A model generated the notes under the pieces. It was not told the DNA's origin, ran no database searches, and was given only the letters and a program-made list of their open reading frames with translations. From QHVT01 sp963821585 (GTDB taxonomy: Bacteria > Acidobacteriota > Thermoanaerobaculia > Gp7-AA8): a DNA stretch of 64,000 nucleotides. Below are positions 26,784 through 36,700 of the stretch, piece after piece. The stretch's first letter is position 1, and every line of letters starts with the position of its first letter. The position numbers and the translations under genes were made by a program. The stretch covers positions 1,302,001-1,366,000 of the forward strand of contig CAWGEI010000005.1 of assembly GCA_963821585.1 (NCBI GenBank), in the 5' to 3' direction.

Positions 26784-28079
26784 GTGCTCCAGATGATCTC
26801 TCCTTCCGTCGAAACAGCGGTGAGCGCATGGCTCGATTCCGCACCGCCGCCGGGCCTCGAGCCTCAGGTGGCCGCGGAGGCATTGTCGCGGTTCGTGCTC
26901 GCCGCCGAGCCGCTGCTGGCGTCGCTGCCGGAAGGCTTCGACCGCCGGCAGATCCAGAGTGCGTGCCGCGCCGCACGCACACAATTTCTCGGCGCCCACG
27001 CCTTGTGGCTTTGGACGGTCCTCGGCGGCATCGAGGGGCGTGGCCGTCTCTCGGGACTGGCCGATCGCGCCGCGGCGCGGATTCCCGGACTCGTTCCGAC
27101 GCGCGAGCAGATTGCGCGCGAGCGCACGCTCGCACAGAACGCGAAGGAAGGCCGCGAGCTCGATCAGGGCATTTTCTTTCGCGCCCTCTTGCGCGAGCCC
27201 GGATGCGGCCTGGAACTGCTCGAGCAGATGCTCGCGCCAACGGATCACGCGATCGAGCTGCTCCCGCGGTTTCGCCGGGAAGGCAGCATTACACTGAAAT
27301 CGGTGCGGCTTGAGCGGCGAGGCGCGGCTGCGTATCTCACGATCCAGAACGAAGAGAACCTCAACGCCGAGGATGACGGCTCGGTCGAGGACATGGAGAC
27401 GGCGGTTGACCTGGCGCTCCTCGATGACGGCGTTCGTGTCGGCGTCGTGCGCGGCGGCCCCATGATCCATCGGCGGTATGCGGGCCGGCGGGTGTTCAGC
27501 GCGGGGATCAATCTCAAACACCTCAGCCGCGGGCAGATCTCGTATGTCGATTTCCTGCTGCGCCGCGAGCTCGGCTACATCTCCAAGATTCTGCGCGGAT
27601 TGCGAATCGAGACATCCTTTGTCGAGAAACCATGGATTGCGGCGGTCGATTCGTTTGCGATCGGCGGCGGTGCGCAGCTCCTGCTCGTATTCGATCGCGT
27701 GATTGCCGCGGCCGACAGCTATTTCAGTCTGCCCGCGGCGCGCGAGGGGATCATCCCCGGCGTTGCCAATTTGCGGCTCTCGCGTTTGACGGGATCGCGC
27801 ATGGCCCGTCAGGTCATTCTCGGCGGGCGCAAGGTGGAGGCCGCGGAGCCGGACGCGGCGCTGTTGTTCGATGAGGTCGTCGCTTCCGATGACATGGACA
27901 CAGCCATCGAGGCGAGCATCGAACAACTGGACAATCCGGCGGTCCTTGCCAACCGGCGGATGCTCACTGTGGCCGAGGAGCCGCTCGAAGTGTTTCGCGC
28001 GTACATGGCTGAATTCGCATTGCTGCAGGCAGAGCGGCTTTATGCGCCCGACGTGACGAACAAAGTGTGGCGCGTATGA
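26784..28079 (+). CDS. dpgC: 3,5-dihydroxyphenylacetyl-CoA 1,2-dioxygenase
   Basis: DpgC is a cofactor- and metal-free oxygenase of the crotonase superfamily. It converts 3,5-dihydroxyphenylacetyl-CoA plus O2 to 3,5-dihydroxyphenylglyoxylate and free CoA. The 431-residue length fits the family. The helical N-terminal 200 residues are peculiar to DpgC. The crotonase core carries RRVFSAGINLKHL (from about residue 236), IGGGAQLLLVFD and the loop AREGIIPGVANLRL. The start is GTG at 26784, or ATG at 26793, three bases after the dpgB stop, so the two are translationally close. The stop lies 5 bp from the stop of the convergent dpgD. Confidence 0.93.
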   Translation: MLQMISPSVETAVSAWLDSAPPPGLEPQVAAEALSRFVLAAEPLLASLPEGFDRRQIQSACRAARTQFLGAHALWLWTVLGGIEGRGRLSGLADRAAARIPGLVPTREQIARERTLAQNAKEGRELDQGIFFRALLREPGCGLELLEQMLAPTDHAIELLPRFRREGSITLKSVRLERRGAAAYLTIQNEENLNAEDDGSVEDMETAVDLALLDDGVRVGVVRGGPMIHRRYAGRRVFSAGINLKHLSRGQISYVDFLLRRELGYISKILRGLRIETSFVEKPWIAAVDSFAIGGGAQLLLVFDRVIAAADSYFSLPAAREGIIPGVANLRLSRLTGSRMARQVILGGRKVEAAEPDAALLFDEVVASDDMDTAIEASIEQLDNPAVLANRRMLTVAEEPLEVFRAYMAEFALLQAERLYAPDVTNKVWRV

Positions 28080-28084
28080 ACGGA

Positions 28085-28885
28085 CTACGGCAACTCCCAC
28101 TGAGGCGGACGCTTCTCGACGAACGCGCGTGGTCCTTCGACACAGTCGCGGCTGTCGCGGCGTCGCTCCTCCCAATCGTAATGCGCCGCGAATGCCTCCG
28201 GCAGCGGCAGGTGCATCGAATTCTGGGCGACGTCCTTGATCGCTCGAATCGACGCCGGCGAACAACGAAGCAGATCGCCGATCCACTCTTGAACGCACGC
28301 ATCGAGATCAGCCGGCGGAACGACGGCATTGACGAGACCAAGTTGCAATGCGCGCGTGGCGGTCATAGGACGCCCGGTCATGAGATGACCGAGAGCCGTC
28401 TTGAATGGAATCTGGCGCGCCAGGCGGAAGAGACCGCCCGCGCCGGGAATGAGTCCGAGTTTCGCCTCCGGCAGCGCGAACGTGGCATGTTCCGCGGCAA
28501 CGATGATGTCGCACGCGAGCGCGAGCTCGAATCCGCCTCCGAATGCCAGTCCATTGACGCGCGCCACAAGCGGCTTGGTCAGCGAGAACCGTTCCGTGAG
28601 GCGCGGCCAGCCGGGACGGCCCTTGCTGCCGAAGGTCGACGCCGGCTCGCCCGATTTCGCGTGCGCGGCCAGTTCCTTCAAATCCTGACCGGCGGAGAAC
28701 GCGCGCTCGCCCGCACCCGTCAATACAGCCACCAGCAGCGCGCGATCGCTTTCGAAATCGTCCCAGACCCGCGCCAGTTCTTCGTGTGTCCGCAGGTCCA
28801 GCGCATTGAGCACGTGCGGGCGATTCAGCGTGACATAGGCGACGGGTCCGCGCTTTTCGTAAAGAACAGAAGGCTCGTCATTCAT
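28085..28885 (-). CDS. dpgD: DpgD, enoyl-CoA hydratase/isomerase, on the opposite strand
   Basis: This 266-residue crotonase is the fourth enzyme of the Dpg pathway; with DpgB it aids conversion of the DpgA product. Core motifs are the oxyanion-hole segments FSAGQDLKEL and GLAFGGGFELALACD, and the catalytic Glu loop LPEAKLGLIPGAGG. The start is MNDEPSV at 28885; the longer open frame reaching 29131 adds an Arg/Pro-rich tract unlike the family and overlaps hpgT. The gene is inverted relative to dpgABC and hpgT: tail-to-tail with dpgC (5-bp gap) and head-to-head with hpgT (41-bp gap). It could also be a general hydratase, but position favours DpgD. Confidence 0.85.
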   Translation of the reverse strand: MNDEPSVLYEKRGPVAYVTLNRPHVLNALDLRTHEELARVWDDFESDRALLVAVLTGAGERAFSAGQDLKELAAHAKSGEPASTFGSKGRPGWPRLTERFSLTKPLVARVNGLAFGGGFELALACDIIVAAEHATFALPEAKLGLIPGAGGLFRLARQIPFKTALGHLMTGRPMTATRALQLGLVNAVVPPADLDACVQEWIGDLLRCSPASIRAIKDVAQNSMHLPLPEAFAAHYDWEERRRDSRDCVEGPRAFVEKRPPQWELP

Positions 28886-28926
28886 GGGGGCATCATAGCG
28901 CCGGTCATGACGCTGGAAAGAGACGC

Positions 28927-30210
28927 ATGGCATTAGCGATGACCGACGCCCGCTCGCAAGCATCGCTGGATGTGATGCGGTTCCTGAATGAGGTCGCGGA
29001 CGATTATCCGGATGCGGTCTCGTTGGCCTCCGGACGTCCGGCCGACGACTTCTTCGATCTCGACGAATGGATGCACGCGGTGCAGCGCTATCGGCGGCAC
29101 CTGGCCACGCGGGAAGGGAGCGACCCGGCATTCGTGGGCCGGAGACTCGGCCAGTACGGCCGCACGGCGGGGATCATCAATGAGCTCATCGCCGAACAAT
29201 TACGTCGCGATGAAGGGATCCTCACCACGCCGGACCGCATTGTGGTCACGGCCGGCTGTCAGGAGGCGCTGGCGCTCTGCATCCAGGCTCTCTGTTCCGG
29301 GCCCACGGACACATTGCTGGTGCGCAATCCGACGTACATTGGTGCAACCGGCGCCGCAAGTCTCGCCGGCGTCGACGTGATCGCCCTCGACAACCGCGCC
29401 GGAATCGATTGCGCGTCCGGGCTGCTCGACGCCATTGTGCTTGCCGAGCGGCAGGGTCAACGGCCGCGGGCTCTCTATCTCGTTCCGCAGTTCGACAATC
29501 CCACCGGTGAGGTGCTCTCGACGCACGAGCGCCGGCACATTCTCGAGATTTGCGCGGCGAACCGGATTGTGGTGCTCGAAGACAATCCGTATGGGATGTT
29601 CCACTTCGAGGGCGGGCGGGACCTGCCCATGGCGGCGCTCGACGTCCACGGCTGCGTCATCTACCTCGCCACTTATTCGAAAACGCTCTGTCCTGCCGTG
29701 CGCGTCGGCTGTGCGGTCCTGCCGGAGACGCTGTTCGGCGACGCCGCCGCGAGCCGTGCGCTCGCCACCGGGCTGACCGAGCGCAAGAGCTTTCTCACGG
29801 TCAACACCAGCCAGCTCAATCAGGCGCTGGTGGGCGGTGTGCTGCTCGCGCACGAGGGCTCGCTCGAGCGCCTCGCCGAGCCCGCCCGCGCGCTATACCG
29901 GCGCAATCGCGATCTGATGTTGGCCTCGCTGGAGCGTGCATTCGCGAGCTCGCTCGTGACATGGAATCGCCCGCGGGGCGGATTCTTTCTCTCGCTCGAC
30001 CTGCCGTTTCCATTCGACGCGAACGACGCGGTCGAATGCGCCGCGGATTATAGCGTGATCGTAATGCCGATGTCGTTCTTCGCGCTCGACGACTCGCAGC
30101 GGCAACGCGTCCGCCTTTCGTTCAGCAACGTGACGCCGGAACAGCTCGAGCACGGCATTGCGTCCTTTGCGCGCTATGTGGCCGTACGCATCCCGGGAGC
30201 CTTCGCGTGA
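28927..30210 (+). CDS. hpgT: Phenylglycine aminotransferase, PLP-dependent
   Basis: HpgT transfers an amino group to 3,5-dihydroxyphenylglyoxylate (and in glycopeptide producers also 4-hydroxyphenylglyoxylate) to give the phenylglycine amino acid. This 427-residue class I/II aminotransferase has the Schiff-base lysine at residue 252 in TYSKTLCPAVRVG. Other family sites are PQFDNPTGEVLS and VVLEDNPYGMFHFEG. The N-terminus begins with ALAMTDARSQASLD and contains LASGRPADDFFDL. The start has a GGAAAGAG element 7 nt upstream. The stop overlaps the exporter start (GTGA). No hmaS or hmo genes for 4-hydroxyphenylglycine are present here, so Dpg is the expected product. Confidence 0.9.
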   Translation: MALAMTDARSQASLDVMRFLNEVADDYPDAVSLASGRPADDFFDLDEWMHAVQRYRRHLATREGSDPAFVGRRLGQYGRTAGIINELIAEQLRRDEGILTTPDRIVVTAGCQEALALCIQALCSGPTDTLLVRNPTYIGATGAASLAGVDVIALDNRAGIDCASGLLDAIVLAERQGQRPRALYLVPQFDNPTGEVLSTHERRHILEICAANRIVVLEDNPYGMFHFEGGRDLPMAALDVHGCVIYLATYSKTLCPAVRVGCAVLPETLFGDAAASRALATGLTERKSFLTVNTSQLNQALVGGVLLAHEGSLERLAEPARALYRRNRDLMLASLERAFASSLVTWNRPRGGFFLSLDLPFPFDANDAVECAADYSVIVMPMSFFALDDSQRQRVRLSFSNVTPEQLEHGIASFARYVAVRIPGAFA

Positions 30211-31877
30211 TCGAGTACTACCTGCGCCACAATGGCCGGGAGCTCGCCTTTGCGGCGTTGTTGTCCATTGTGAGCGCCGCTCTGTCGATGGTCCTGCTGC
30301 GACAGCTCACGCGGATGGCGGGAGGCGCGCCTCAGGATGCAACGCCTGGCGCGCTGGCGGCCGGCGTGCTGCTCGTGGTGGCCATGGCCGCGACGAACAT
30401 CACTTCGCAGACGCGTCTGGCGCGCCTCAGCGCCGGCATCATCGCCCGCCTGCGGCGGGACCTGTCCGAACGCTTCCTGGCCCTCGACTACGACCGGATC
30501 CGCGGCAACGAGCACATGGTGACGAGCGCGCTCATCGCCGACGTGTCGCGTCTTGCGCCACTGCTGTGGATCTTCCCGCAACTGCTCATCAACGTCCTGA
30601 CCGCGCTCTTCTGCCTGGTCTATCTCGGCATGCTGGCCGGAAAGCTCCTGGCGCTGCTCGTATTCGTCCTGGCGGGCGCGATGGTGTGCTCGGTGCTGAT
30701 TCTGAGGAAGATCGGCGCGTCGTTCATGCGCCTGCGCGACGCGGATGGCGCACTGTTCCGGCACTTCCATGCCATTGCGGAAGGAAAGAAAGAGTTGACG
30801 CTGAGCGAGGGGCGACAGACGCACTTCGTGACGCGTGTCCTCGCTGCCGCCATCGAGCAATCGCGTGTCCTGGCCTGTTCGGCTCAGAAACGGGCCATTT
30901 GCGGTGAAGTGTGGTGGGGCTCGATGCTGTTCTGCGCGCTCCTCGGTGTCATCTATGCCGGGCATGCACTCGCAGGCGAGAGCCCGACGACCATCCTGCA
31001 GTTCGTCATTGTGGCGCTCTTCATGAGCGGTTCGCTCAATGCGATCATTTCCGCCACGCACGAGATGAGCATGGCTTACGCGAGCGTGCGCAATCTCGAG
31101 GCGGTTGGCGTTGCGCCGTGGCGCGACCCGGGGATCGCCCCGCTGCCTGGCCCGCTGCCTGGTCCGACGGAGCCTGCGAATGAGGGCGGTGAGCCACGGG
31201 CGTGGCAGAGCATCACCGCACGCAACCTTGGATATGTCTATTCCGAGGATGATGGGCATGGGTTCAGCTTCGGCCCCGTGGATTTGACGCTACGCCGCGG
31301 CGAGACGCTGTTTCTCGTCGGAGGCAACGGCGGCGGAAAATCGACGCTGGTCCTTTTGCTGAGCGGCCTGTTGCAGCCAACGAGCGGCTCGATCGAGGTC
31401 GACGGGCGTGTCGTGACGCCGGCCGGGCTGCGCGCATACCGCCGCCACTTCACCGGGGTCTTCTGCGATTTCTTCCTGTTCAGTCACGTCGTCGACCGGC
31501 ACGGCGATCCAGCTCCGGATGAGCGGATCAACGCCTGGCTGGAACGGCTCGATCTTCACCGCAGGGCAAGCGCCGTCAATGGCGAGCTGACGACGCTGAA
31601 CCTCTCCCAGGGGCAGCGGAAGCGACTGGCCTTGACCCAGTGCTACATCGACGACAGCGATATTTATGTGTTTGACGAGTGGGCGGCGGACCAGGACCCG
31701 CTGTTCCGCGGCTTCTTTTACGCGGAGCTGCTGCCGGAACTGAAGCGGCGCGGGAAGACGATCGTGGTCGTCACGCACGACGATCGTTACTTCGCGATTG
31801 CCGACCGCGTGCTCACGCTCGAACAGGGGCGGCTGGCTGACCGCCAGGCTCCTGTGAGCATGGAGGCGTTGCTGTGA
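30207..31877 (+). CDS. Cyclic-peptide-type ABC exporter (SyrD/PvdE family)
   Basis: This 556-residue half-transporter fuses a six-helix membrane domain (residues about 1-300) with a nucleotide-binding domain. The NBD shows Walker A GGNGGGKST (Lys378), signature LSQGQRKRLAL, Walker B IYVFDEW followed by AADQDP, and the H-loop VVTHDDRY. The unusual spacing GGNGGGKST and DEWAADQDP are typical of the inner-membrane exporters of pyoverdine, syringomycin and microcin-like peptides. It is expected to move the finished peptide to the periplasm. Its GTG start overlaps the hpgT stop by four bases, implying coupled translation. The NRPS2 gene starts 78 bp downstream, so all may share a transcript. Confidence 0.9.
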   Translation: MIEYYLRHNGRELAFAALLSIVSAALSMVLLRQLTRMAGGAPQDATPGALAAGVLLVVAMAATNITSQTRLARLSAGIIARLRRDLSERFLALDYDRIRGNEHMVTSALIADVSRLAPLLWIFPQLLINVLTALFCLVYLGMLAGKLLALLVFVLAGAMVCSVLILRKIGASFMRLRDADGALFRHFHAIAEGKKELTLSEGRQTHFVTRVLAAAIEQSRVLACSAQKRAICGEVWWGSMLFCALLGVIYAGHALAGESPTTILQFVIVALFMSGSLNAIISATHEMSMAYASVRNLEAVGVAPWRDPGIAPLPGPLPGPTEPANEGGEPRAWQSITARNLGYVYSEDDGHGFSFGPVDLTLRRGETLFLVGGNGGGKSTLVLLLSGLLQPTSGSIEVDGRVVTPAGLRAYRRHFTGVFCDFFLFSHVVDRHGDPAPDERINAWLERLDLHRRASAVNGELTTLNLSQGQRKRLALTQCYIDDSDIYVFDEWAADQDPLFRGFFYAELLPELKRRGKTIVVVTHDDRYFAIADRVLTLEQGRLADRQAPVSMEALL

Positions 31878-31954
31878 GAGCAAACGATCCGATGGAGGCG
31901 ATGGCGAGCTGACGGAACAGCGATGTCAGTGGTGCAGACCATCGGGGGAGACGC

Positions 31955-33780
31955 ATGGACGAACACAATGAGGATTTCGGACTCGACCGCGACGACGAAC
32001 TGCTGCAGGGGTGGAACGGGGCGTCCACGGATTACCGGGCCGAATCGTGTCTGCAGGCGCTCTTCGAAGAGCAGGTGACGAAGAACGCGGAGGCCATCGC
32101 CATCGTGCAGGGGGCGCGCGCGCTGACGTACGCCGAGCTGAACGCGCGTGCCAATGCCTGTGCGCACACGCTGCGTGCGTGCGGAGTGGGAATCGGCGAC
32201 CGCGTGGCCATTCTGCTGGATCGCTCGATCGAGCTGGTCGTGGCCGAACTGGCCATCGTGAAGTGCGGCGCCGCGTATGTGCCGCTCGACACGACGTTTC
32301 CGCAGGAGCGCCTGGCGTTCCTGATGGCGGACAGCGGCGCGAAGGCCGTGATCGCCGATCGAGAGGTCTGCTTCGAAGGGGTCACGCGCTTCGACGTGGA
32401 CGCAGACGGCCCGCACGAGAACCTCGGCGTATCCGTGGACAGCGCATCCCTGGCGTACGTGATGTACACGTCCGGTTCGACGGGACAGCCGAAGGGAGTG
32501 ATGGTGCCGCAAGGCGCGGTGCAGCGGCTGGTGCTGAACAACGGCTACGCCGAACTGCGCGCCGGGGATCGCGTGGCGTTCTCCTCCAATCCCGCCTTCG
32601 ACGCCACGACGTTCGAAGTGTGGGCGCCGCTGCTCAACGGCTGCGCGATCGTGGTCATCGAGCGCAATGCGCTGCTCGATCCGAGGGTATTCCGCGAGGC
32701 GTTGCTCCATCACGGGGTGACGGTGCTCTGGATGACGGTCGGCCTTTTCAATCAATACGTGCAATCCGGTGAGTTGGAAGATGCCTTTGCCGCGCTGCGC
32801 TATCTGATCACCGGCGGCGACGCGCTCGACGCAACGGTCATCGCCCGGGTGCTGAGGGGCCGTGCGCCGCAGCATCTGGTCAACGGCTACGGCCCGACCG
32901 AGAGCACGACCTTCGCCATCACGCACGAGATCCGCGAGGTGGCGCCCGGGGCGAGGAGCATCCCCATCGGCCGCCCGATCGCGAACACGCGTGTGTACTT
33001 GCTGGACGAACGGATGGAGCCGGTGCCGACCGGCATGGCGGGCGAGATCTACATCGGAGGCGCCGGCGTGGCCTTGGGGTACCTCAATCGTCCGGAGCTG
33101 ACGCGGGAGCGGTTCCTGACCGATCCGTTTGCCGCTGACGGAACGCGCATGTACAAGACCGGCGATCTGGGGCGCCGGCGCGCCGATGGCGTGATCGAGT
33201 TCCTGGGACGCAACGATGCTCAGGTCAAGATCCGCGGCTTCCGCGTGGAGCCCGGCGAGATCGAAACGTGCCTGCTCGAATGGCCCGGCGTGCGCGAGGC
33301 CGTGGTCGTGGCCCGAGAGGCGGAAGCGGGCGAGAAGCGCCTCGTGGCATACGTCGCGGCACCGGAGCCGCTCGGCGTCGAGGCTTTACGGCGCTTCCTC
33401 GAAGAGCGTCTTCCGGCAGCCATGGTCCCGGCCGCGTACGTGCGGCTCGACGTGCTGCCGTTGACGGCGAACGGCAAGATCGATCGCGCCGCACTGCCCG
33501 CGCCCGATGCCCACGCGGTGGCGCAAAGCTCGTACGAGGCGCCGCGCGGCGAGCTCGAGACGGTCGTCGCGGGCGTGTGGTCGGAGCTGCTGGCCGTCGA
33601 GCACGTGGGCCGCAACGATCGCCTTCTGTCGCTCGGCGGCGACTCGCTCCTGGCGGTGCGGATCGCGAATCGCATCCAGGAGCGTCTTGGCCTGGCCGCT
33701 CCGATTGGTGCTGTGCTGTCGTCCTCCGTGGAGGAGCTCGCGTGCGAGCTGCGCCCCCGTGGCATCCCGGCGCAGTCCAC
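31955..33780 (+). other. NRPS2 module 1: A(Val)-T loading module
   Basis: A domain about 32030-33501. Pocket residues DAFWIGGTFK match the classic Val code. The T domain has LGGDSLLAV with its serine at 33644-33646. The segment 32000-33310 is a near-identical copy of 55236-56546 in NRPS3. Confidence 0.85.
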
Positions 33781-36700
33781 CTCCACCAGTGCCGCTTCGA
33801 ACGAATATCCGGCGACGCTCTCGCAGCAGCAGGTCCATTTCTTCAGCGAGCTGCACCGCCACGCCCGGGCGTATCAGACGCAGTCGGTCATGCGCATTCG
33901 CGGGCCGCTCGACGTGCCGCGATTGCAACGGGCGCTGAACGCAATCGTCGAGCGTCACGAGCATTTCCGCACGACGTATCAAAGCGCGCCCGACGGTACG
34001 CTCGTCGGATGCGTGCACGCCGCGGCGTCAGGCGCGTTTCGCATCGAAGACCTCCCGTCGGCCCACACCCTCGACGAGAACATTCGTCGTGAGGTGGCAG
34101 TGGTCATCGATCCAGCGGTTCTGCCGCTCGTGCGCTGGATTCTGTTCCGGCTCGCAGACGATGACCACGCGCTGCTCATGATCGAGCATCACCATATCCA
34201 CGACGGGTGGTCGTTCCGCGTCTACCTCCGGGAACTGGCGGCGTTGTATGGCGAGCCCGCGGCGTTTCTGCCGGCGCCGATGCAGTTCCGCGAGCACGCA
34301 CTGCAACAACAGCAACAGCTCACCGGCGGAACGTTTCCCGCGTTGCAGGAGGCGTGGCGTGCACACCTCGACGGGTTTCCGCACGAGCTCCGCCTGGCCG
34401 TGGCCGCGAAGACGCAGGCATCGACGCTTGCCGGCGATCAGTTGCGGATCGCCCTTCCGGCGCCTCTGTCGGACGCGGTCCGCGACGCCGCCGCGGCCAC
34501 GGGTGCGACTCCGTTCCAGTTTCTCTTCGCCGCGTTCGCGATCCTGATCTCCCGCTACTCGGCACAAACGCGCTTCCTCCTCGGCAGCTCGACCGCGAAC
34601 CGCGACGCCCTGGGATCGGAGTCCGTGATCGGCATGCTCGTCAACGCGATTGCCGTTCCGGTCGACCTGGACGGTGCGGTGACGTTCGAAGATGCCCTGT
34701 CCGCCGTGCGCGTCTCGCTGCTTCGTTCGATGCAGCTCGGCCAGCTGCCGTTCCCCGAGGTCGTACGGGCCGTGGCGGCCGAGCGCTCGCGCGACGTCAT
34801 GCCGCTCGTGCAGGTGGCGTTCAACGCGCACAATTCGCTCGACAAAAACGTTCGCCTCGATGGCCTGGAGCTCGAACTGGTCGAAGCGTTGCCGAACGGC
34901 ACCGCCAAGTTCGACCTCAGCATCATCACGATCCCCGGCAAGCGCGGCGAGGCAACGGAGCTGCTCTTCGAGTTCAACGAGCGCTTCGACCGCGGAACCA
35001 TCGAGCAGCTCGCGCGCCAGTATCGCCATTTCCTCGAACGAGCGGCGGCCGGCCCTTCGTCCGCGCTCTCCGCGCTGCCTCTTCTCGATGCGGAAGAGCG
35101 TCACGAGCTCGTCCACGCCCGAAACGCGACGTCGGACTTCACGCGCGCCGAAAGTCTGCAGGAGCTCTTCGAAGCGCAGGTCGAGAGAACGCCGGAAGCG
35201 ACCGCGCTCGTTTTCGAACAACAGACGCTGACCTATGCCGCGCTGAATGCGCGCGCGAACCAACTTGCGCATTACCTGCGCGCTCGCGGCGTCCAGCGCG
35301 ACGATCGTGTTGCGCTTGCCCTGCACCGCGGGCTCGACATGATCGCCGGCATTCTCGGCGTGCTGAAGGCTGGCGGGGCGTATGTGCCGCTGGATCCGGA
35401 CTCTCCGCCCGAGCGGATCGCCCACATGCTGCGCGACTGCGAGCCGGTGGTCGTGCTCACCGACGACGCCTGGAGCGAGGCGGCCTGGTCGCAGCAGCCG
35501 GCGTCGAATCCCGAGGCCGTCAATCAGCCGAACGATCTCGCATACGTCATCTACACCTCGGGATCGACAGGAGTGCCCAAAGGCGTGATGGTGGAGCACG
35601 CGAACGTAACGCGCCTGCTCGCCGCGACCGAGGAGTGGTACGGCTTCGACGAGCACGACGTCTGGCCGCTCTTCCACTCATACGCCTTCGACGTCTCGGT
35701 GTGGGAGATCTGGGGGGCGTTATTGTACGGCGGACGGCTGGTGGTCGTCCCGCAACAGGTCACGCGCGCGCCCGAAGAGCTCTACGCGTTGGTCCGCAGC
35801 GAAGGCGTGACGGTGCTGAACCAGACGCCGAGCGCCTTCCGCCAGTTCATTCCCGCGCAGAGCGATCAGGAACACCGGCTGCGTCTGATCATCCTCGCCG
35901 GCGAGGCGCTGGAGGTGGCCACGCTGGCGCCCTGGTTTGCGCGCAACGGTGAGCGCACGCGCGTGGTGAACATGTACGGCATCACCGAGACGACCGTGCA
36001 CTCCACGTATCAACCGGTCACGGGCGAAGACGCACTTCGTGGCGGCAGCCCGATCGGATGCCGGATTCCGGACCTGCGGATCTACCTGCTCGATGAGCAG
36101 TGCGAGCCGGTGCCGCCCGGCGTGGCGGGCGAGTTGTATGTGGGAGGTGCCGGCGTGGCGCGTGGGTACCTCAACCGTCCTGAGCTCACCGCCCAGCGAT
36201 TCCTCCGCGATCCGTTCGCCGGCACGCCAGGCGCGCGCATGTATCGCAGCGGCGATCTGGCGCGCTTTCGCAGCGATGGCACGCTGGAGTTTCTCGGCCG
36301 CAACGACTTTCAGGTCAAGATTCGCGGCTTCCGCATCGAGCTGGGCGAGATCGAAGCGCGCCTGCTCGAACATCCGGCGATCGGCGAGGCGGTGGTGCTG
36401 TCGCGCGATGAGCGCCTCGTGGCGTACTTTGTCGGCGAGAACGTCGCCGCCAGCGAGCTGCGCGCGCATCTCAGCGCCAGCCTGCCCGAGTACATGATTC
36501 CCGCCGCGTACGTGCGGCTGGAGCGCTTCCCGCTCACGACGAACGGCAAGCTCGATCGCAAAGCGCTTCCCGACGCCGAGGCCGGCGCGTTTGCATTGCG
36601 AGCGTACAGGGAACCAGAAGGCGAGATCGAAACGCTCGTGGCGCGCATCTGGTCCGAGCTGCTCGGCCTGGACCGTCCTGGGCTGCAGGGCGTCGGCCGT

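Noticed and set aside
28085..29131. Longer N-terminus for dpgD reaching 29131
   Set aside because: The extra 82 residues are Arg/Pro-rich, absent from the family and overlap the start of hpgT.
31878..31954. MbtH-like gene between the exporter and NRPS2
   Set aside because: Only 77 bp and no MbtH motif in any frame.
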